64,000 bases of DNA from assembly GCA_021292165.1 (NCBI GenBank), contig CM037879.1, positions 40,950,339-41,014,338 of the forward strand, read 5' to 3'. The stretch's first letter is position 1. Every line of letters begins with the position of its first letter. The position numbers and the translations under genes are program-made. The DNA comes from Shinisaurus crocodilurus. Its lineage: Eukaryota; Chordata; Lepidosauria; Squamata; Shinisauridae. The notes under the pieces were generated by a model. That model had not been told where the DNA came from. It searched no databases and saw only the letters and a program-made list of their open reading frames with translations. Shown in pieces: positions 20,755 through 30,945 of the stretch.

Positions 20755-21005
20755 TCTCATGCTGGGAATTACAGGTCTGTGTTAAATCTTCCATTCCTGG
20801 TAAAGCTACTTAAGCAGACACTGGCTGAGCAGCTCTAGGCACTCTTGGAGAACTTGATTATCTAGATTCATTTATCGTAGCTTTCAGCCAGGGGTTGGAA
20901 TGAAAATTGCCTTGGTCATCTTTGTGGACAACCCTCAACAGGAGAAAGGTAGAGAAGGGCGACCCTATTGATTCTCCTGGACCTCCCAGTGGTTTTCAGG
21001 CCTCC
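20755..21005 (+). pseudogene. L2 LINE reverse-transcriptase fragment, degraded
   Basis: Plus-strand translation gives L2-like RT pieces with stops and gaps: an 'A(E)QL--LLGELDYLDSF' stretch near 20825-20880, then 'LVxLVDDL'-like and 'LLDL'-like remnants further on. This is the region before and around RT motif A. No intact catalytic block survives. Confidence 0.6.
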
Positions 21006-21049
21006 ACTTTACTCAGTCAATTTTAGTCACTCGTCTTGGGAAAGTCATG

Positions 21050-21112
21050 ATGGCTCAGTTCAGACTATTTTCCAAACCATGGCTTCAAGGATTATCTGAA
21101 TGCAGCCTGTGT
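21050..21112. mobile_element. Fragment of a TTCAGAC-type palindromic MITE
   Basis: 'ggctcagttcagactatttt' and 'ccaaaccatggcttcaagg' resemble the ends and arms of the palindromic element at 27977-28343. Fragment only. Confidence 0.35.
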
Positions 21113-21139
21113 CTCAGTCTAACCTACTTTACAGAGGAC

Positions 21140-21815
21140 AGTTCTCTATTTGAAGTGCTATTGGAGAATGGTCCTCTATTTGAAGGGCTGTCCAGTCCAA
21201 GTCCAGTTTAAAGACAAAGAACGATATGAAGGGAGTACAGGGGCCTTTAGGTTCATGGCTGGTGTCAAGGGTAGGCACGGTCGGGCACCTGTCAAGGGCC
21301 CACAGCCCAGCAGGGGCCCGCCGACAAGCGCTCTCAGGAGTTTCCCCTCCTCTTCATCTGCCTCTCATTGTAGCCCAGAAGGAGGAGGAGCAGCAGATGC
21401 CACTGCTGACTTGCTCACTGACTCTTGGTCTGTCAAGCAAGCAAGTGGTAGCAGTGTGATGAGAAAGAAGATGAGGAGCAAGAGCAGCTGGTGACAATGG
21501 TGGTGGGAAGGCAGCTTCACGGAGGAATAGGACCCATGGAGAGTGTTTTGCAGAAGGGCACTCAAAAACCTGGAGCCGGCATTGTTTAGGCCACCCATCA
21601 GCAGTTAGCACCTGGACAGCAGACTGTAGAGGCACACAGGTCACCTGGTCCCAATCTTCCCCACTACGGTGAGATGTACTGTACTGTATTTCGATTTAAA
21701 TTATAGTAATTATTTCTAAATGTGCCTTTATACACATAAACTAGCATAAGTACATTTTATGTCCTCTTTTTTAGTGATGTATTTCCTCTGATGATGCATA
21801 AGTGGCCACCCTAAA
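21140..21815. mobile_element. DNA transposon with TGGTCACCCTA-type end, longer copy
   Basis: Left part 'gtcctctatttgaagggctg', a long G/A-rich middle, then 'cttccccactacggtgagat', 'atttaaattatagtaattat' and right end 'gtggccaccctaaat'. The same blocks in the same order are at 59385-59700, ending 'ggtcaccctag'. The family is known to me only as GGTGACCA-type TIR elements; superfamily not resolved. Confidence 0.55.
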
Positions 21816-21929
21816 TCTACCTCTAGAGTTGCCAACTGTCCAGAAAAAAATGTCCTGCCCTGGGTTTATGCCTTTAACAGTAGCTTGATCTGCAGATAGC
21901 AGCAGCAGGTTTCACAGTCTGGAGACCAG

Positions 21930-22300
21930 AATTATTTATTTACATTACTTCTATATTGCTTGATATCCTAAGTTATTTAAGCAATTTATACCAAAATACA
22001 TGTATTATACAAATATAAAAACAATATAAAATAAAAAAAATACCTTAAAAATGTTACAAGTACAGTAGAACGGAAGCAGTGTCACAGTCAATTAGAAGTC
22101 AGGGAAAGCCTGAGTAAACAAATGCCTCTTCAAGAGTTCCGCCAGTTTCCACCTCTTGAACCACACATGGGAGAGTGTTTCAGAGGGTGGGTGCCACTAC
22201 CAAGAAGGTCTGCTGCCGTGCCATTACTTGGCGACACACTTTTGGTTGTGGGATGACCAGTAAGGCCTCCAGTAATTCTTACCTATTTAGCTCTGCTTAT
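21930..22300 (-). mobile_element. L2-type LINE 3' end
   Basis: The TTATTTACATT tail region at 21930 is followed on the minus strand by AT-rich 3' UTR and a degraded ORF2 C terminus around 22105-22250 (a 'KRHLFTQAFPDF'-like stretch). Similar tail at 32650-32811. Confidence 0.5.
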
Positions 22301-22439
22301 CAAGCTGCTCTTAAAGGGACAGGAGAAGGGTTGGGGAAATGTGCTCAATCTTCCTTACAGGGCTGCAGAAACACCAGGCAAAGAACAGAGCATTAACCAT
22401 CATAGCCACCTGGCTCTGGTCTACAAAAGCTACCTTTAG

Positions 22440-22670
22440 CTAGTTTAGGTGTAGCATTAGGCAGAATGGGGCAGCTGCCTGAGGCAGTGGATGCTGGCTG
22501 TGCGTGTGCGTGCGTGCGTGTAGGGAAAGCAGCCATACAGCCATTCCTCCTGTGCCCCCGGGCCATTCCCCTTTGTTGGAGGACAGATCTGTGTGTGCCA
22601 CCCAGAGACTGCTATGTGCACATCCTATGCTGTGGACCTTCTCAGTATCCATTAAAAGGCTTAAAATAAA
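22440..22670. mobile_element. hAT-like fragment ('GCTGCCTGAGGCAG')
   Basis: 'gtagcattaggcagaatggg' and 'cagctgcctgaggcag' resemble the terminal GCCTAGGCAG-type sequence of the elements at 30946 and 41119. Contains a GTGCGTGCGTGCGTG run. Boundaries uncertain. Confidence 0.35.
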
Positions 22671-22902
22671 TGTTAGCCAAGTTCTATCTCACACACAGAC
22701 ACACAGAATCACAAAACAAGCCTTGGTAATGCTGATGATGATAATAGGAAAGTATGTAAATAGGAATTAATTGCTGTTGTTCCTCTAAGAGAACTCCAGT
22801 TTTGACCTCCGCCACCCCACCCCACCCCACCCCACCCAGTTCAGGAGAACATGTGGACAATTGGATCCAATTGGCAGCTATGGAAAGATTGTTCTAATGA
22901 TT
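22671..22902. other. No gene; (CCACC)n microsatellite at 22812-22838
   Basis: CCACCCCACC-type run within otherwise unassigned sequence. Confidence 0.5.
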
Positions 22903-23190
22903 CCCAAGGAACCCAAGGCGGCTTACATTATCCTCCTCCTCCTCTCCATTTTATCCTCACAACAACCCTGTGAGGTAGGTTAGGCTGAGAGTCAGTGACT
23001 GGCCCAAAGTCCGCTCAGCCATGAAACTCACTGGGTGACTTTGGGCCAGTCACTGACTCTCAGCCTAACCTACCTCACAGGGTTGTTGTGAGGATAAAAT
23101 GGAGAGGAGGAGGAGGATAATGTAAGCCGCCTTGGGTTCCTTGCAGGAAAAAAGGCGGGGTATAAATATAATAAATAAATAATAATAAAT
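22903..23190. mobile_element. Inverted (head-to-head) pair of tRNA-derived SINE fragments
   Basis: 22903-23010 is a minus-strand SINE body (3' segment to 'actggcccaaagtc'). Directly abutting at 23011 is a plus-strand copy from 'gctcagccatgaaactc' to the AATAAATAAT tail at 23190. Both lack the tRNA head. The arms form an inverted repeat of about 100 bp with almost no spacer. Confidence 0.85.
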
Positions 23191-24473
23191 AACTTTGAGG
23201 AAACCTTTGAGGGTACATTCAGCCAGTGGTCTGTGTGTATTTATTAGAGAATGAAAAGGGGAAATTGGTCTATAATGCCTGATAGACAGATCTCTAATTG
23301 TGCTAAGCAGCCTGGATCTCCTTGCGTGGCTGTTGAGCAAAGGCAATGATGACTGAAAAGATATCAGCATTATAATGTTGTTCGATCAGGAACTAGTGGA
23401 CAGATCTCCCCACTTCCACCCCAGGGATTAGAAAAAGGAACAAGAAAGGAAGGAGTGATGCAAAGAAAAATGTAATAATATTTTTTAAAAAGAGAGAATA
23501 TAAACTCCCTTTGGCCAAACCTCCCTCACTTAATGCTTCTCTAGTGGAGTAATAAGATACCTTCAGCGTTATAAATAGTAGCACAGATGTTGACAGAAAA
23601 ATGCTCCGTTAATTACCATACAAACGGCTTTACTTGAGTGAACCGTTTAAAGCGGCTTCCAAAGGAAGTTCGCTCAAGCAATACCACAGATTACGGCTAA
23701 TGAACAATATTTCCTCGCTCCTATTTAGTGCTCATTAAAATGTAAAAGCCTTTCATTTTCAACAGGCACACAATAAATAATTTCTCTCCCTTCTCTCTAG
23801 TCTGAGCAGCAAAAATAAAGAGAGGGAGGGAGGGAAAGTGATTGTATAGTGGGGCGGGGAGTGGATGGGGCAAATAAATGCCCTGAAGAGCAGGGGCCAA
23901 TTCACTGAAATGTCTGCAAATGCTGCTGCTGCCGTGTCTGTGGAATGGAGTGTCTGTGATTTGAGGATGGCAGACAATTCTCAAAGAATGACTAGGTGGT
24001 AGGGATGAATGAGAAATTCATGTCAGTTTGTTTTTGACCAGAATTTATCCAGTTCGCATTTCTTGGACTGAAATGCAATCTGCGGTTGAAATCCACACGT
24101 CTCCAAGCTTGTGATGCAATTTGTGGGACAAAAATAAATGCGTTTGAAAAATGTGCTTGAAAAGAAATGTGTGCTTTCCAAAAAATATACACAAACACGC
24201 TTTAATCAGTGGGAGGAAAATGCATATGTTTCCAAAATGCGCACAGTTGATGTATACATTTGGGAAAACATGCATGAAAATGTGCACAAGTTTTCATCGG
24301 GGGGGGCGGGGCGGGGAAGCACCAACAACCAAAGCTCACAATCCGATATAGACATGAGTCGGAATGAGCTTCAAGGCAGAATTCGGAAAACCTTGACAAG
24401 TGCGCATTTTGCCAATTTGCACATCCCTACCGGTGGTTCAGACAGCCGTTCCAAGTTCAACCAATGTAGTATT
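23191..24473. other. Single-copy DNA; candidate conserved non-coding block at about 23550-23980
   Basis: 23550-23980 has complex sequence with homeodomain- and GATA-like motifs (for example 'ggctaatgaacaatattt', 'cgttaattaccatac') and no other copy in the window. The rest is unassigned; a G run lies at 24300-24315. Confidence 0.35.
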
Positions 24474-25081
24474 AGCTATTATATTTATATCCCAACTTTC
24501 CCCCAAAGAACTAAAGGCAGCATTCAAGATCACCCCCCATTTTATCCGCACAACAACCCTGTAAGGTAAGTTAGCCTGAATGAGCATGACTGGCCCAACA
24601 TCACCCAGTTTACTTCATGGCTGAGGGGAAGGATTTGGACCCAGGTCTCACCATGGTCCTAGTTTGACATTCTAACTCTGGGATCTCCAACGTGGTGCCC
24701 ATGGGGCCCGATGTGCCTGTGGACATCTCTCCGGGGGCGCCCCAGGTTCCCTGCTCCCATTTTAATTTTATTTCTTTATTTAAAAACTTTTTAAACTGGG
24801 ATGCTGGGATACTGCAAAGCAAAGAGCTGCCCTCTAGCGCCATCTTTATTTGGGTTCAAAAGAGTGATTTTGTGTTTTGGAGCTCAGAACCCACTTCTCT
24901 CTTGTACTTCTTGGGCATGTTACTTGTCTTTTAGTCTCACCAGTTTGCCTTATGAATAGCAAGGCCCCGCCATGGCAGCCATTTTGTGAGAGTGCTCATA
25001 ATACTCTCTCAAAATGCCAAATGAGTCTACTGACTCAAAAGGGTTGGGCACCCCTGCTATAACTACTACACCACACTAGGT
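24474..25081 (-). mobile_element. Old tRNA-derived SINE, split by a hAT MITE
   Basis: The minus-strand body (24474-24677) is strongly diverged but keeps 'cacaacaaccctgtaaggta', 'actggcccaacatcaccca' and the 'gacccaggtctca' B-box region. The remaining head 'actacaccacactagg' follows at 25065-25081, after the MITE. Confidence 0.7.
24678..25056. mobile_element. hAT-type MITE, CAGGGGTGCCCAAC family
   Basis: 379 bp. The right end reads (reverse complement) CAGGGGTGCCCAACCC and the left end CTGGGATCTCCAACG. The near-duplicated flanks TTCTAACT (24670-24677) and CTATAACT (25057-25064) match the SINE head that was interrupted. A copy in opposite orientation is at 9806-10150. Confidence 0.8.
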
Positions 25082-25124
25082 CTGTAATACTAAACTAGGG
25101 GTGAGATGGAGACCAGCAAGAGAT

Positions 25125-25127
25125 CAT

Positions 25128-25173
<46 letters not shown>

Positions 25174-25174
25174 T
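25125..25174 (+). repeat. (ATC)n microsatellite
   Basis: About 15 near-perfect ATC units. Confidence 0.95.
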
Positions 25175-25555
25175 ACAGCAGTAAATCGAGCATCAAGCAG
25201 ATTCTGGAGCGGTGAACAATAAAAAGACAAAGACAGATAAAACAGAAACAAAAACAATATATTGAAAACAAACTAAAATTACATTGGTGGTTGAAGAGCA
25301 GAGAAGGCTTCCCGGAAAAAGGAGGTCTTCAGCAGGTGCCAAAAGAAGTACAATGTTGGAGTCTGCCTGACCTCCAGAGGCAGCGAGTTCCACAGAAATG
25401 GAGCCGCCACACTGAAGCCCCTTCTCCTGGTGGACTCCAATCGGGCCAAAGGTCCATGAGGAACCACCAGGAGCGTGCCATCTGATGACCTCAGCAACCG
25501 GGCAAGTTGGTATGGAAGGAGGCGATCTCTCAGGTAACCTGGTCCCAAGTGGATT
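25175..25555 (-). pseudogene. L2 LINE ORF2 C terminus and 3' UTR
   Basis: The minus-strand frame 25279-25548 (89 codons) shows the L2 C-terminal signature: a basic 'RRRGFSVAAPFLWNSLPLEV' block followed by 'LLKTSFF'. The same motif set is in the L2 at 60010-60834. 5' truncated, no RT core. The ATC repeat at 25125 lies at its 3' side and may have grown from the tail. Confidence 0.8.
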
Positions 25556-25923
25556 AATTACATAGTCATTGAGAGTAAAACCATACAAACAGGCAGTCTC
25601 AATGAAACTGGGAAAATATAATGATGAAAACCATCAATATGAATGCAGGGCTTGTGCTCCTTCCCTTTACTGAGGGGAAGGGATGACTGCTTATGAGTCA
25701 CCATCCTATCAAGAATTGCTAGAAAGTTCCTGTCTGCATGCATCTCCAAATGGAAGACTGCAGGGAAACCTCAATTTCAAAGCATGATGCAGTTGGGATG
25801 AGCATGGGAGTAGCTACAGAGGAAAGGGACTAGATACCTAATCTTTACATTTGAGCAAAAGGGTAATGTTAGGACTGCCAACTTTTCAGCTGGTAACTGT
25901 AACTATATAGTTTCTGTATAATT
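25556..25923. other. No feature recognised
   Basis: Unassigned single-copy sequence between the L2 fragment and the Penelope-like element. Confidence 0.4.
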
Positions 25924-26116
25924 TCTACAAAAAGTCTTGTGGCACCTTCAAGACTAACACATTTATTTATTCTTGCCTAAGCTTTCCTGGACACGTCCAC
26001 TAAATCAGATGCATAAAGTGTGAACCTCAAACTGGCTGAACTACATACACATGCAGGAGGAGGTGTAAACAGCATTGTCAGAGGGGACTGAAATGCTAAA
26101 AAGTACAGTGATAATT

Positions 26117-26300
26117 AGCTTAACAGTTGCAATTCACAAAATGTTGGGCAGTCACACAGACTTCATTGCAATGGTAAGCCAATTAACATATTAAAAAGCA
26201 AAAAAGGGCAGACAGTGTTTATTATCTTAACAGTTGTGATTTACAAAGCACTGTTGGGTGATAACACAGATATCATTCCAATGGTGAGCCGATTAACATA
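26117..26300. repeat. Direct duplication in the PLE 3' region (period about 108 bp)
   Basis: The block 'cttaacagttgcaattcaca' to 'ccaattaacat' (26118-26190) recurs, diverged, as 'cttaacagttgtgatttaca' to 'ccgattaacat' (26226-26300). Confidence 0.75.
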
Positions 26301-26314
26301 AGTAGTGTTATTTA

Positions 26315-26315
26315 A

Positions 26316-26350
<35 letters not shown>
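26315..26350 (+). repeat. (AAC)n microsatellite
   Basis: About 12 AAC units inside the PLE 3' part. Confidence 0.95.
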
Positions 26351-26446
26351 TTGTCCTTATTCAAACCATAGAAAATAGAGTTGAATTTCTTAATGAGTTG
26401 TACTTCAGCGATTTCACATTGGTATCTGTCTTTGAAATTCCTTTGT

Positions 26447-26842
26447 TCAAGAATGGCCACATTCACAGAATGTCCGAGGTTGAGATGTCCCCCCCATTGG
26501 TTTCTGAACATTACAATTCCTTATGTCAGATTTCTGTCCCTTTGTTCTTTTGCACAGGTATTGGCCTGTTTGTCCTATGTAGGATGCAGTGGGGCATTGC
26601 TGGCAAATGATGGATGAGCAGGTGTGTGAACCCCTGATATTATGGATGGCATTATTAGGACCTGTAATAGTGTTGCCATATCTTTTTAGATATGGGTAGA
26701 TATGGGGACAGAGTTGGCATCTGCGTCTGCCACAGGGTCTGGTTCCTGTGCCTGTATCTCTGTTGCAAGTTCTGTTGGTGGTGGTGAGAATCCTTTTTAG
26801 GTTGAGTGTCATTCTGAATGCAAGTACAGGACTACCACCCAA
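26447..26842 (-). pseudogene. Penelope-like GIY-YIG endonuclease fragment
   Basis: 131-codon open frame. Around residues 41-48 a cysteine cluster (CGRRRCQLC) precedes the endonuclease, as in PLE proteins. Residues about 83-98 read CPTASYIGQTGQYLCKR, the YIG half of GIY-YIG with the conserved Arg. The usual downstream His is not obvious and the GIY half is degraded. PLEs use this endonuclease with a telomerase-related RT. Its position 5' to the 3' UTR and 3' to RT remnants fits the PLE order. Confidence 0.8.
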
Positions 26843-27104
26843 GGCCTGTGAGAGGGTGGTGTTATTGCCCAGGATGGATTGTAGATCACTGATATGTTTG
26901 AGTGATCTTAGCTGGGAACTATAGGTGATAACAGGTGGTGTTCTGTTCTGTTGTTTTCTCTTCTGGATCTGTCCTGTAGTAGATTATTCCTGGGCATTAG
27001 CCTGGCCCTGTTGACCTGTTTATTCACTTTGTGCGGTGGGCATTGTAGTCTGAGAAATGTCTGATTTAGATCCTTAAGCTGTGAGTCTCTGACCCACTTC
27101 ACAC

Positions 27105-27976
27105 CAGGGATGTTGAAGAGTCCTTGGTCTCGAGTCACGAGTCGAGTCACGAGTCTTTGGACCCGAGTCTCGAGTCAGAGTCCAAGTCCATGGTCCAAAA
27201 TGGTGACTCCCAAGTCCCGAGTCCTGAGTCACTCCCAAAACTGACTCCACGAGTCCTTATTAAAATCAATGGGGTTTCCCCCCAACAAAATAAGGCTACT
27301 TCAGATGTGTGGCTTAACTAAATTCTAGGCACAAGTGTGTCTTTTTATTTCAAAACTCTGCAACTGATTTTGGCATGAACAGACCAGGCAGACAAACCCA
27401 AAATAACCAGGCAGGCAGAGGAGGCAGGGAACCCCAAAGCAGGCAGGCAGAGGCGTTTGTCTTGGACAATTCAAACTGTGGAACTGGTTAAGAAGAGACC
27501 AGGCAGGCAGAGGAGGCAGGGAACCCCAAACAGGCAGGCAGGCAGTGTCCTTTGTCTTGGACAATTCAACTGTTGAACTGGTCAAGAAGAGACCAGGCAG
27601 GCAGAGGAGGTTGGGAACCCCAAACAGGCAGGCAGAGGCAGCCAAACCCAAAATGTCTGACCCTAACCCCCCACAACAACACATCAGTCAAAATAAATCT
27701 CAACACATCGTTGGGGCTGCGCTCCTGGTAGCTGTCCATAGTGGCCGAGCAGCGGCGCGCCTCGCTTCCATGCGCTCTTCACCGGTGATCGCGCTCCTTC
27801 TGGCACAGCCAGAAGACTCGTCATCAGCCCAGGGATGTTGACGAGTCCTTGGTCTCGAGTCCCGAGTCGAGTCTCGAGTCCCATTAAAAATATTGGGACT
27901 CGAGTCCGAGTCGAGTCAGAGGGGGGACTCAGTCCGACTCACGAGTCAAGTCCTCGAGTCCGAGTCCCCATCCCTG
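27105..27976. mobile_element. Non-autonomous hAT transposon with GAGTC-rich ends (copy 2)
   Basis: 872 bp with CAGGGATG ... CATCCCTG ends and an exact 8-bp TSD CTTCACAC (27097-27104, 27977-27984). Same architecture as 14370-15319: GAGTC-rich left zone, CAGGCAGGCAGAGG minisatellite, a short internal piece shared with 15057-15170, and the 147-bp GAGTC-rich mini-unit at 27830-27976. The transposase C-terminal fragment present in copy 1 is largely deleted here. Confidence 0.93.
27379..27650. repeat. Minisatellite inside the GAGTC-rich hAT
   Basis: Nearly three units of about 95-115 bp, each beginning 'agaccaggcaggcagaggag' and containing 'tttgtcttggacaattcaa' and 'gaactggt.aagaag'. Copy 1 has about two units (14590-14765). 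The minus-strand frame across it is open and repeats a Cys/Leu/Pro-rich block, which I treat as incidental. Confidence 0.85.
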
Positions 27977-28343
27977 CTTCACACAATGACTGCTGCCCAC
28001 CATGGCTCGCTTAAGCCACAGTGAGCCGTGGCACATGCTTACGTGTGGCAGGCAGTTATTGAATATTCAAGCCACAGCTGCAGCTTGTCATGTTATCTGA
28101 ACATGGTGGCTGGGGTTGTGCAAGGGTTAAGCAACCGTCACATAACCCTAGAATAGGCCATGGGTTACATGAGATTTGTTTAACCCTCACACAACCCCTG
28201 CCACCTGGATTCAGACAACATAACAAGCCATGGCTGTGGCTTGAATATTCAAGTTGGCCACCCACACTTGACTTGCCGGCATGTGCCACAACCTGCCATG
28301 GCTTAAATAAGCCACGGTGGGCTGTTTGATCATGCAAACCAGT
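27977..28343. mobile_element. Long palindromic MITE (CCATGGCTTAAGCC type)
   Basis: Inverted arms: 'gcccaccatggctcgcttaa' on the left against 'ttaaataagccacggtgggc' on the right, then inner pairs 'gaatattcaagccacagc'/'gctgtggcttgaatattcaa' and 'caagggttaag'/'ttaaccctcac'. The left tip was hit by the hAT at 27105 (its TSD is made of this element's TTCACAC end), so the element begins a few bases before 27097. Confidence 0.75.
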
Positions 28344-28392
28344 CCCCTGTCTGATGGGTCAGAGCAGATGCAGATGTATCATAGGGCTTGAC

Positions 28393-28529
28393 TATAGCCA
28401 ATGGATTTATTTATTTATTTATTTATTATATTTGTACCCCGCCTTTTTTCCTGCAAGGAACCCAAGGCGGCTTACATAATCCTCCTCCTCTCCATTTTAT
28501 CCTCACAACAACCCTGTGAGGTAGGTTGT
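28393..28529 (-). mobile_element. tRNA-derived SINE, 5' truncated
   Basis: ATTTATTTATTTATTTATT tail, then the 3' segment 'caaggaacccaaggcggctt' and 'cacaacaaccctgtgaggta'; stops before the tRNA-like head. Inserted between the palindromic element and PLE RT remnants. Confidence 0.85.
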
Positions 28530-28569
28530 GGTGTGTGCTGGATGGAAGCTGGAAGCATATAGGTACGTA

Positions 28570-28960
28570 TAGAGGTCTATATGTTTCTGATATAGTGGGG
28601 GTGTTTATATGACCATTATTTAGTCATACAGTTGTACCCAGAAAGTGTACCTGTTCCGTGGTCTGTTCTAGGCTGGGGTTGATAGTGGGGGTGAAAGTTA
28701 TTGAAGTCCTGGTGAAATTTTGTCAGGGCCTTTTGTCCATGAGTCCAGGTAATAAAGATATAATCAATGAATCTCAGGCAGAGAAGCTTTTGGGGACAGG
28801 AGCTGAGAAAGCTATTTGCAAGTCAGCCATGAAAATGCTGACATACTGTGCAGCCATGCAGGTACTCATGGCAGTGCCATTGATCTAAAGGTATATGTTC
28901 TTCTCTGAATCTATATCCTTATGAATTGAGGAGCTGCACACCCTTGTGTCATGGGCAAGT
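28570..28960 (-). pseudogene. Penelope-like reverse-transcriptase remnant
   Basis: The minus strand around 28885-28640 reads a degraded PLE RT block: a 'GTAMS-CMA-QYVSIFMADL' stretch, then a broken catalytic-region counterpart and an 'F----ITFTPTINL' end, with several stops and frame changes. The usual aspartate pair of the RT active site cannot be recognised. Non-functional. Confidence 0.65.
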
Positions 28961-29914
28961 TCTTAATCATCCTACATGCCCCTTCACTAAACTGAGATGG
29001 TGTACACAGAGCACAATGTATGGAGGGTTTTTAGCTTCCTTCTATCCCTCCCTTGTTTAAACAGGTGAATCTGGTAAAGAAGCAAGCTTACTAGTGGCAC
29101 AGTATTATTGGTATTTTTCCACAAGGCTGTACTTGGCTTTTAACTAAGGTTATTTGAAAATGGTCTTCAACACCCAGCTCTTTTGCTTTTTAATGCTTGC
29201 CAATTTAGTGTTGTATTCAAAGTGATTAATTAGTTTGTGGTGAAGGTTTATTAGGTAATCTTTCTGTCAATCAAAATTCATTCTGATCTCAGTGCTGAGC
29301 AAAGAACACCAAGTGATTTTATGAAGATAGAAAAATGATATTTTCATTGCATACAAAAACAGCAGAAAATCACATGAAAGACTCAGAAAGTGTTTTTGCT
29401 CTTCTGCCTTTAAAATCATGAGAGAAGAGACCTTTGTTTTCTATTTGTATTGATTTAACCTTTAACAAGGTTTTGTCTATCTGATTGGGAATTGGTTTTT
29501 TACCATGCACTTTTGCTCATTCAAATGCAAAATCGGATGAGATCATTGGGATGTTTTATACAGCAAACTACTGATTCAGTCCGGTTAGGGCTAGTTGTTA
29601 TATTTAAAAGGCCCCATGTGGCCCCCTGCAGTTGAGGAAGTGTTCACAAGCTCATGGGCTGGTGGGAACTGTGTGGAGGCACTGATAGTATGAATCAATG
29701 AAATAATGGGAAATGACAGGGTTAAATGTTAAGTCTTCACTGAATTGGGTCTCAGTTAAAGACTGAAACCCAAAGTGTTCTTGTAGTTGCTTTCATTTCC
29801 CTATTCAGTTCTCTGGGAGGGGAGGGGAGGGGAGGGGAGGGGAGGTGGGGTTCTTCAATAAATAGCCTATGTTTTGAGGCCTACAAAAAGTGAGTAAACT
29901 GCTGTCTTTTAAAG
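28961..29914. other. Single-copy AT-rich DNA; (GGGGA)n run at 29817-29846
   Basis: No repeat or gene recognised apart from the GGGGAGGGGA purine run. Confidence 0.4.
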
Positions 29915-30192
29915 CAGGGGTGTCAAACTACAGGCCTGCAGGCTGGCCTACCTGGGGTCCCAATCCAGCCCTGCAGGCTTCTCCTTGTTGGTTTCCTGGC
30001 TTTTATACCATTTCCCATCATTTTTAAAGGTGCCTCTCCTAAGGCCTCTCCTAAGGCTTAGTTACTGGCAGTAAGAGCTTGAAGCTACAATGTGCTGGTA
30101 TTTTTTTAGCCCCACCCCTTTTCTCTTTTGCTCCACCCACCACTAGAATGCAGCCCCTGAGCGCTTCTCTGAAATTGAATTCAGCACCTCTG
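29915..30192. mobile_element. hAT-type MITE, CAGGGGTGTCAAAC family
   Basis: 278 bp. Begins CAGGGGTGTCAAACT, ends with a diverged inverted tip (CAGCACCTCTG). Flanks TTTTAAAG (29907-29914) and TTTTATAG (30193-30200) match 7/8. This copy serves as the intact reference for the MITE that was split at 46065-53199. Confidence 0.85.
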
Positions 30193-30200
30193 TTTTATAG

Positions 30201-30567
30201 CAAGGAGATTAGCAGCTAAGATTTCCATGTAGGGGCTGTTGACATGGCATCCGTCCTTAACAAATGTTTTTAAAAAATGCCAGTTGCATTTAGGCAGGTG
30301 ACAAGGCCATGGACAATGCAACATGGGATGCATACAATTGTCACCTCCAACTAGGCCATAGGTGTGTCAGCATCCCCATAGGCTCACATGGGTGGGTCAC
30401 ATAGTCATTGATCTTTTGCAGACAGGAACCAAAGGAGAAGTCATATGAGATAGTTTCCAGGGTTGCGTTTTCTCCCAAGCCAGGTTGGCTAGTGACTCTA
30501 GGACTCTTTTGCTTTCTGCTACAGTATGTGACTTGGCTTGCTTGTTATGTGAATCATCTTGAGCTAT
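30201..30567. other. No feature recognised
   Basis: Unassigned; last 8 bases are a probable degraded TSD of the next element. Confidence 0.4.
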
Positions 30568-30830
30568 CAGGGCTAGCCCAAGACATTTTTTTCTGCCTGA
30601 AGTGGAACAACAAATGGCGCCCCTCCTGGCCTCCCCAGTCAAAGTGTATAGTACTCAAGACTACCACCTGAAGCAAACAACTCTACAAGCCCCTCTCCCC
30701 CTACCTGGTAGTAAAAATACAATACTAACAAATTAAATAACTAACTAACCATTTGTTGCCCTTTCATGACACCTAAAATCAGCCACCTGAGGTGGATGCC
30801 TCACCCTACCAAATGGTAGGGCTGGCCTTG
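30568..30830. mobile_element. hAT-type non-autonomous element, 'AGGGCTAGCCCAAGAC' family
   Basis: Left CAGGGCTAGCCCAAGACATT; right end 'aatggtagggctggccttg'. Flanks TGAGCTAT and CGAGCACT match 5/8 (degraded TSD). Contains 'tggcgcccctcctggcctcc', typical of this group. Related copies at 13236 and 53894. Confidence 0.65.
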
Positions 30831-30945
30831 CGAGCACTGACTGAAGCAGAGCACCTGATCTCTGTTTGTGCTACACTCTAGTCTAACAGAGGAAGACAGG
30901 GGAGGGATGGTCCTGCCTTTGGACATCTTCGAATGTTCTTCCAGG

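Larger units (their letters stand above)
25924..28960 (-). mobile_element. Decayed Penelope-like element (PLE), interrupted
   Basis: The 3' end region at 25935-26025 ('gtggcaccttcaagactaac', 'taagctttcctgga') resembles PLE 3' ends common in reptile genomes. Upstream on the minus strand come a GIY-YIG domain (26447-26842), C-terminal linker sequence (to about 27096), and RT remnants (28570-28960). The middle is occupied by a palindromic element, a GAGTC-rich hAT and a SINE. Stops and indels throughout. Confidence 0.75.

Noticed and set aside
25125..25174. CRISPR-like array or coding repeat
   Set aside because: Simple (ATC)n microsatellite with no spacers.
28658..28888. Plus-strand gene at 28.7 kb
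   Set aside because: The minus strand carries Penelope-like RT remnants; the plus frame is its shadow.
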